From SAT2750 sp964476375 (GTDB taxonomy: Bacteria; Planctomycetota; Planctomycetia; Pirellulales; Pirellulaceae), in the NCBI GenBank assembly GCA_964476375.1, contig CAYYZW010000053.1:1-64000 (forward strand): a stretch of 64,000 bases of DNA, read 5' to 3'. The notes under the pieces were generated by a model. The model had not been told where the DNA came from, ran no database searches, and saw nothing but the letters and a program-made list of their open reading frames with translations. Of this stretch, positions 59,452-64,000 are shown in pieces (the first letter of the stretch is position 1; each line of letters begins with the position of its first letter). The translations under genes and the position numbers were made by a program.

Positions 59452-61584
59452 ATGGCGAGACGTTATGTAACGAAGGTATTCTTCCTTGTCTTGTGCGCAG
59501 TTGTTTTTTCCGGGGTTCCGCACTCCGATGCGGACGAGACCGGTGATGCTGCGGCCGAGGTCACCCGGGCACTGGATGCCCTCTTCATGAAAGCTGGCCG
59601 CTCAGGTCCGATGTTACGCGACGCACTCCAGCCAGAGCAGCTTCGCGCCCTGCTTGCCGAGGGGCCTGCCGTGGACAAGCGAAGGGGAATCAAGCTGCTG
59701 GATCTTTACACTCGTCCGATTCCGGACTTGAAGAAAGCAAAATACTATGAACCCCGGATCGCAGCCGTTCATGAGGCGGTAGGAGCATGGCTTGAGTCCC
59801 TTCCACGACTTGAACTTGTCCAGGTCCTGGAGCGGATCACATCTGAAAGGCCGTCTTTTGTACCGATCAGTAAAGAGATCGTTGACCAGCGCAGGGCAGC
59901 AGTCGACAAGTCCATGGCAGACTTGGATTCCTATATCAAGCAGAATCCAGCGAAGGGTGATGTGTCATGGGAAGAATACCTGTCCTGGCCAGAGTTTCAG
60001 CAGATGCTTGCCGAAACACCGTTACCACTCGCCAAGCTGCAGTCTCTTGTGAACCGGTTTTCCGTCAACAGGGAGGGCCTGGAAGCACCAGTATTTCTTG
60101 TCTTCCGTGAGGATATGCGGCAGTACATGAATGCCTATTATTTTTCGGAGAACAAGAAGTCCGGGGAGATGTACGAGGCACAGATGGACCTGCTGGCAAC
60201 CAAGCTGCAGGCCTACCTGGACAATCCGAATAACAATGATGCCTGGGCGATTGGTCGGCTGGTTGGCTGGCTGGACCGGGTGGAGCAGGCACCGGTCGTA
60301 CGGGCTTCGATCCGTGAGAAGTTCTATGCACCGAATTTTCATCTTCAAATCTCGCAAAACCTGCTAGGGGCGAGTGAGCCGATCCTGCTGGAAGACAGCA
60401 CCGAGATTACCGACGTGATCATGAAAGCGAACGTCAAGGGCGTGGCGGATACCAAGGGGCGCGTGACCCTGGAACTGGTCCCCAGCCGTGGAATGGCGGC
60501 ACTCAAGGTAAAAGTCAACGGCACGAGCCTGACGAACTCGGTGGCGTCACGAGCCGGCGTGGAAGTTACCACGCTGACGACAACGCAGCTGGCCGGTGAG
60601 AAAACAGTCTTCTTTGGGCCGCTGGGTATCACCTCATCCCCCTCGACAGCCAAGTGCAAGTCGGACGTCAAGGTCCTGGATATCAAGGCTCCCTCTGCGG
60701 GTTACGAGCTGATGGCGCGAAAGAACACGACGAAGAACAAGGGGAAGGCCGAGGAACTGGCTTCCCTCCGTGCCGAGGGGATGCTCACCGAGCGGATGGA
60801 CAGGGAGTCCGTGGAGATGCTCGACAAGGGTGCCGAGGCATATATTGAAAAGTTTCGACTCCCCTTGATCCGCAAGGGAGGATTTCCTGAGGAGATGGAT
60901 CTCTCGACCACCAGTGAGGCGATGATAGGGAAGATGGTACAGATCAAGTGGAACCAGGTAGCAGCTGGGATGGAGGCACCGTCGCTGGAGGGATCCCCGG
61001 ACCTGGCAATTCGCCTGCATGAATCCTTCGTGAGAAATTTCTCGGAGTCCACGATCGGGGGTTATACCCTGACGGACAAGAAACTCGAGGAGTTACTTAC
61101 CGAACTGGGATCGGAAATTCCGGAAGAATTACAGACCGATACAGGACGTGAGCCCTGGTCCATTACTTTTTCCTCCAACCAGCCGGTAAGCCTGGCGGTG
61201 AATGATGGGGTGCTGAGCTTCGCCATCCGTGGCCGGCAGTTTACCGATGGGGATCGTGTGATCCGGGAGACGATTGAGATCAAGGCATCCTACCAGATCG
61301 AGAAAACGGATGCGGGAAGTCGTCTTGTTCGCCAGGGCGAGGTGGAGGTCAATTTTATTGGTCGAACAAGGCTGACGGCCACACAGGTTGCTTTTCGAAC
61401 AGTCATGAGAAGGAAGTTCGGAGCACTTTTCAAAGAAGAGATGTCGACCGACGGTTTTCAACTCCCCGGCCGTTGGGAAAATTCTGGTACGATGAAAATC
61501 ACCCAGTTGATCGCGGACAAGGGATGGCTGGTACTCGCCTGGAAACTGTCGAAATCGGGGGTGCGCACGGCAACACGGCCATGA
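59452..61584 (+). CDS. Large secreted protein of unknown function
   Basis: A 710-residue exported protein with a signal peptide ending near HSDAD. The N-terminal 300 residues are helical and charged. The middle region holds beta strands with KVKVNGTSLTNSVASRAG and a Thr-rich LTTTQLAGEKTVFFGP. The C-terminal 150 residues, with FAIRGRQFTDGDRVIRET and ADKGWLVLAWKL, form a second beta domain. I do not recognise the family; it looks planctomycete-specific. AAGGAG lies 7 nt before ATG 59452. The next gene starts 24 bases after its stop, a probable operon. Confidence 0.8.
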   Translation: MARRYVTKVFFLVLCAVVFSGVPHSDADETGDAAAEVTRALDALFMKAGRSGPMLRDALQPEQLRALLAEGPAVDKRRGIKLLDLYTRPIPDLKKAKYYEPRIAAVHEAVGAWLESLPRLELVQVLERITSERPSFVPISKEIVDQRRAAVDKSMADLDSYIKQNPAKGDVSWEEYLSWPEFQQMLAETPLPLAKLQSLVNRFSVNREGLEAPVFLVFREDMRQYMNAYYFSENKKSGEMYEAQMDLLATKLQAYLDNPNNNDAWAIGRLVGWLDRVEQAPVVRASIREKFYAPNFHLQISQNLLGASEPILLEDSTEITDVIMKANVKGVADTKGRVTLELVPSRGMAALKVKVNGTSLTNSVASRAGVEVTTLTTTQLAGEKTVFFGPLGITSSPSTAKCKSDVKVLDIKAPSAGYELMARKNTTKNKGKAEELASLRAEGMLTERMDRESVEMLDKGAEAYIEKFRLPLIRKGGFPEEMDLSTTSEAMIGKMVQIKWNQVAAGMEAPSLEGSPDLAIRLHESFVRNFSESTIGGYTLTDKKLEELLTELGSEIPEELQTDTGREPWSITFSSNQPVSLAVNDGVLSFAIRGRQFTDGDRVIRETIEIKASYQIEKTDAGSRLVRQGEVEVNFIGRTRLTATQVAFRTVMRRKFGALFKEEMSTDGFQLPGRWENSGTMKITQLIADKGWLVLAWKLSKSGVRTATRP

Positions 61585-61608
61585 ACGTGTCTCCGGGGGG
61601 ATCTGCAG

Positions 61609-62085
61609 ATGTCCGATTGGGTTGATATCAATTTTGACTGCCTTCCACTGCGCAGCGTGGGGCGTCTTGAGATTCCCCTGGATGCCTCTCCCAAGTACCA
61701 GCAGCGGTGCTTGAATATCAAGGCTGCCATGGAGCAACATGGCTCTCACAATTCTTACTACCTTTACAATGCCCAGGTGGTATTCCGCCTGACCAATGCA
61801 GAGGAGGTGGGAATGCTCCAGTTCCGCTTTGAAGGGACGGTGCTTACGGATGCAGCAGATGCAAAATCCCTCCGCACGGATCTTCAGGTCGATCTTCTTC
61901 GCGAGACCTGTGATTGGTTAAGTGAGCCCATCGTGCAGTGGTTCAGGGAAACGGTTTCCCGGACTGTGGCAGTGGAGTTTGATCGCTATATCGCGGCCGG
62001 GGATCTGGAGAAAACACGTCGCCGCCTGGAAGAAATCGAATCGCAGAGCGACGACCAGGATGGGTTTATGGGTATGTACCTGTAG
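61609..62085 (+). CDS. Small soluble protein of unknown function
   Basis: A 158-residue protein without a signal. It has a mixed alpha/beta N-terminal half with NAQVVFRLTNAEEVGMLQF and an acidic, helical C-terminal part (DLEKTRRRLEEIESQSDD). No named family fits. It has a GGGGGGA site 7 nt upstream and follows the large secreted protein by 24 bases, so the two are probably co-expressed. Confidence 0.75.
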   Translation: MSDWVDINFDCLPLRSVGRLEIPLDASPKYQQRCLNIKAAMEQHGSHNSYYLYNAQVVFRLTNAEEVGMLQFRFEGTVLTDAADAKSLRTDLQVDLLRETCDWLSEPIVQWFRETVSRTVAVEFDRYIAAGDLEKTRRRLEEIESQSDDQDGFMGMYL

Positions 62086-62389
62086 ACTTTTTTGCAGGGA
62101 GCATCTTTCCCAGATCGCCACGGTCCCCCATTTTTAGCGAGATGCGAGCCGATCTTCCCGGCGATGGATTTCCCGCTAAAAAAACTCAACCATAACCACA
62201 AAACACGCAAGAACGCCCGGTTTGACGACGATAAAAGGCGTTACCGCATATCTGCTGGGTGGTGATTATTGCGCTTGCGAAATCATCATCTGCCAGGAAT
62301 ACGGAAAGGGGGGGGAGCACTTTGGCTGCGGAGCCGGAGTGCCGCACAACAGGTTGCTGCGATGATCCTCTTTTTGTGATTGCGGTTGT
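62086..62389. other. Intergenic stretch before the TolC-family gene
   Basis: About 300 bases with a long stem-loop (arms TTTTTAGCG and CGCTAAAAA at 62131-62139 and 62174-62182) that can end transcription from either side. A short inverted repeat AACGCC/GGCGTT is at about 62213-62243. The promoter of the TolC gene should lie in the last 100 bases, but no clear -35/-10 pair is obvious. Confidence 0.5.
62131..62182. terminator. Bidirectional terminator candidate
   Basis: Perfect 9-bp arms with a 34-base loop; the outer ends are T-rich on both strands, so each direction ends in a T-run. It is placed 45 bases after the stop of the preceding gene and separates the two transcription units. Confidence 0.5.
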
Positions 62390-64000
62390 ATGACGAGGCA
62401 GTCCCTAATTATTGCCATCCTGGCCGCTCTGGCCGTTACAGGGTGTACGTCCTCGCAGCCGTTCTATCTTCATGAACGGGATGACCTGGCTCATTACCTT
62501 GATCAAGCAACGACAATCGAGTTTCCGGATGTTTACCAGTCTCGCCTGGACGAGGTTGAGCAGGCTCTGCCACCGATCACCCTGAGTAATCCGGAGTTTC
62601 AGCAGTCCTGGGAACTGTCGCTCCAGGAAGCACTCCATACTGCCCTGCACAACAGCAAGGTCATTCGGAACCTTGGCTCGGTCACTCCCTTTGGGTTTGC
62701 CGATGGCCTGACCGGCCGGACCGTGGGCAGCACGACAGTTTACGACCCGGCTATTTTTGAGACGGATCCCCAGGCGGGAATCGAAGCGGCGCTTTCCAAC
62801 TTTGATGCGGAATTCACAACCAGTATCTTCTGGCAAAAAACCGACCGCCCACAAAATGTGAACTCCGCGTCGATTGGCTTTATCCCTTTTTTCTACCAGC
62901 AGGACCAGGGGCAATTCGAGGCAGCGATTTCCAAGCAATCTGCTGCCGGTACGCGTTTTACTTTCCGGAACCAGACGATCTATGACCGCAATAACCGTGG
63001 GTTTGGTCGGGCCTTACCCAGTGACTGGTATACCGCCTTTGAACTGGAAGTGAACCAGCCGTTGTTGCGAGGGAATGGCACCCAGTACAACCGCGTTCCC
63101 GTCCTGCTGGCACGCATCAATACCGATGTGAGCCTGGCCCAGTTTGAATCCAGTGTCCGGAACCTGGTGATGGATATCGAGAACACCTACTGGGATCTCT
63201 ATACCGCTTACCGCAACCTGGAAGCAAGCAAGATTGCCAGGGATAGTGCCCAGGCAACGTGGAAAATTGCTTTTGAGAAATTCAAGGGCAAGGTGGAAAC
63301 AGCGCAGGCTGAAGCCCAGTCCCAGGAACAGTATTTCTTTTTCCGGGCCCAGGTTGAAACCGCCTGGAGAGACCTGTTGAACGTGGAAGCGAGATTGAGA
63401 TGGCTGATGGGACTGACGACGACCGATGGGCGGATTATCCGGCCATCCGATGAACCGGTGCAGGCACGTGTCGAGTTTGACTGGCAGGATGTCCACGAGG
63501 AGGCACTCCTCCGCAGTGTCGAGTTGCGACAGCAGAAATGGGCGATCAAGCGGCGAGAGCTGGAGTTGATTGTGGCCCGTCATCAACTCTTGCCGGAAGT
63601 GAACGTGGTGGCACTCTACCGCTGGCTGGGTTTTGGCGACAACCTGGTCGCGGCCGACCGGCGAGGAACGAACTTTGTAACGCCAGGATCGATGGCCTGG
63701 GATGAACTGACAGAAGGGAATTTCCAGGAGGTCAGGCTGGGCCTGGATTTCCGACCTCCCAGGCTTGGAGCCCGCCGCGAGATGGCTGCCGTTCGAAATT
63801 CCCAGTTGCAGATTGCACGCGAGCGGGCCCGACTCGAAGACATGGAACTCAATACAACCCACCTGCTGACCACGGCAGTTCGCAACCTGGACTATAACCG
63901 TCGCCAGGCCCAGACCCATTTTAATCGCTGGGCTACCGCACAAAAGGAAGTTGAATCGGCGACCGCACTCTACCGGGCAGGCAAGGCGACACTGGACCTT
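62390..64000 (+). CDS. TolC-family outer-membrane lipoprotein, C-terminus cut by window edge
   Basis: The first 537 codons of a TolC-like outer membrane efflux protein. A lipobox (AVTGC) follows a short signal. A planctomycete-type insertion of about 120 residues precedes the conserved helical regions ELEVNQPLLRGNG, VMDIENTYWDLYTAYRNLEASK and the second repeat VRLGLDFRPPRLGARREMAAVRNSQLQ. The TolC family forms trimeric channels for efflux pumps or type I secretion. The pump partners probably lie beyond the window. No strong ribosome site precedes ATG 62390. Confidence 0.9.
   Translation, partial: MTRQSLIIAILAALAVTGCTSSQPFYLHERDDLAHYLDQATTIEFPDVYQSRLDEVEQALPPITLSNPEFQQSWELSLQEALHTALHNSKVIRNLGSVTPFGFADGLTGRTVGSTTVYDPAIFETDPQAGIEAALSNFDAEFTTSIFWQKTDRPQNVNSASIGFIPFFYQQDQGQFEAAISKQSAAGTRFTFRNQTIYDRNNRGFGRALPSDWYTAFELEVNQPLLRGNGTQYNRVPVLLARINTDVSLAQFESSVRNLVMDIENTYWDLYTAYRNLEASKIARDSAQATWKIAFEKFKGKVETAQAEAQSQEQYFFFRAQVETAWRDLLNVEARLRWLMGLTTTDGRIIRPSDEPVQARVEFDWQDVHEEALLRSVELRQQKWAIKRRELELIVARHQLLPEVNVVALYRWLGFGDNLVAADRRGTNFVTPGSMAWDELTEGNFQEVRLGLDFRPPRLGARREMAAVRNSQLQIARERARLEDMELNTTHLLTTAVRNLDYNRRQAQTHFNRWATAQKEVESATALYRAGKATLDL

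Overview
The window reads as a chromosome segment of a Planctomycetota bacterium, probably order Planctomycetales. The lineage call rests on the gene families: DUF1549/DUF1553 proteins with CxxCH motifs, DUF1501 Tat-exported proteins, three formylglycine-type sulfatases, PQQ-like beta-propellers, ThuA-like and Gfo/Idh/MocA proteins, a YfhO-type membrane protein, and several secreted proteins of unknown role. Genes lie on both strands in short operons. Translation often uses good Shine-Dalgarno sites, sometimes with TTG or GTG starts.

Layout. 0-25.9 kb is ordinary chromosome: a partial DUF1549/1553 gene, a short-chain dehydrogenase, a Delta9-type desaturase with an unusual leader, a sulfatase/PQQ pair, a DUF255-Nfu fusion translationally linked to an ATP-grasp protein, a Gfo/Idh oxidoreductase, a gamma-glutamyltransferase, sugar-hydrolase-like and beta-propeller proteins, a YfhO protein, an amidase, a PhoD-like phosphatase, a ThuA-like protein and a second sulfatase. 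25.9-35.7 kb looks different in base and codon use. It ends next to a tRNA-Asn(GTT) gene and contains two copies of a 159-bp repeat, one at its left edge and one inside it. It carries an amidohydrolase, a DUF1501 protein, a DUF1549/1553 gene broken by an amber codon, an MFS transporter, a VOC protein and a glycosidase-like protein. I read it as a probable genomic island, though no integrase is visible.

35.8-45 kb returns to the host style: a native divergent DUF1549/1553-DUF1501 pair, an HDAC-like deacetylase coupled to a third sulfatase, a Met/Gly-rich secreted protein, and a DUF4430 plus DUF6580-like pair that could handle a vitamin. 45-52 kb is a beta-oxidation operon (fadJ-like, thiolase, acyl-CoA ligase, acyl-CoA dehydrogenase), followed by ispD, a small unknown gene and tyrS. 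54.8-62.1 kb is mostly lineage-type unknowns: an anchored protein, a stand-alone LigD-phosphoesterase-like protein, a DUF11-repeat lipoprotein, a TerB-like helical protein and a two-gene secreted/cytosolic operon. The window ends inside a TolC-family lipoprotein gene.

The best candidates for something new are: the DUF255-Nfu fusion with a strong internal ribosome site that could release a free Nfu protein; the 159-bp two-copy element; the DUF4430/DUF6580 pair; and the start-stop leader of the desaturase. No CRISPR array, transposase, integrase or rRNA was seen. All family assignments come from reading the sequence, without database searches.
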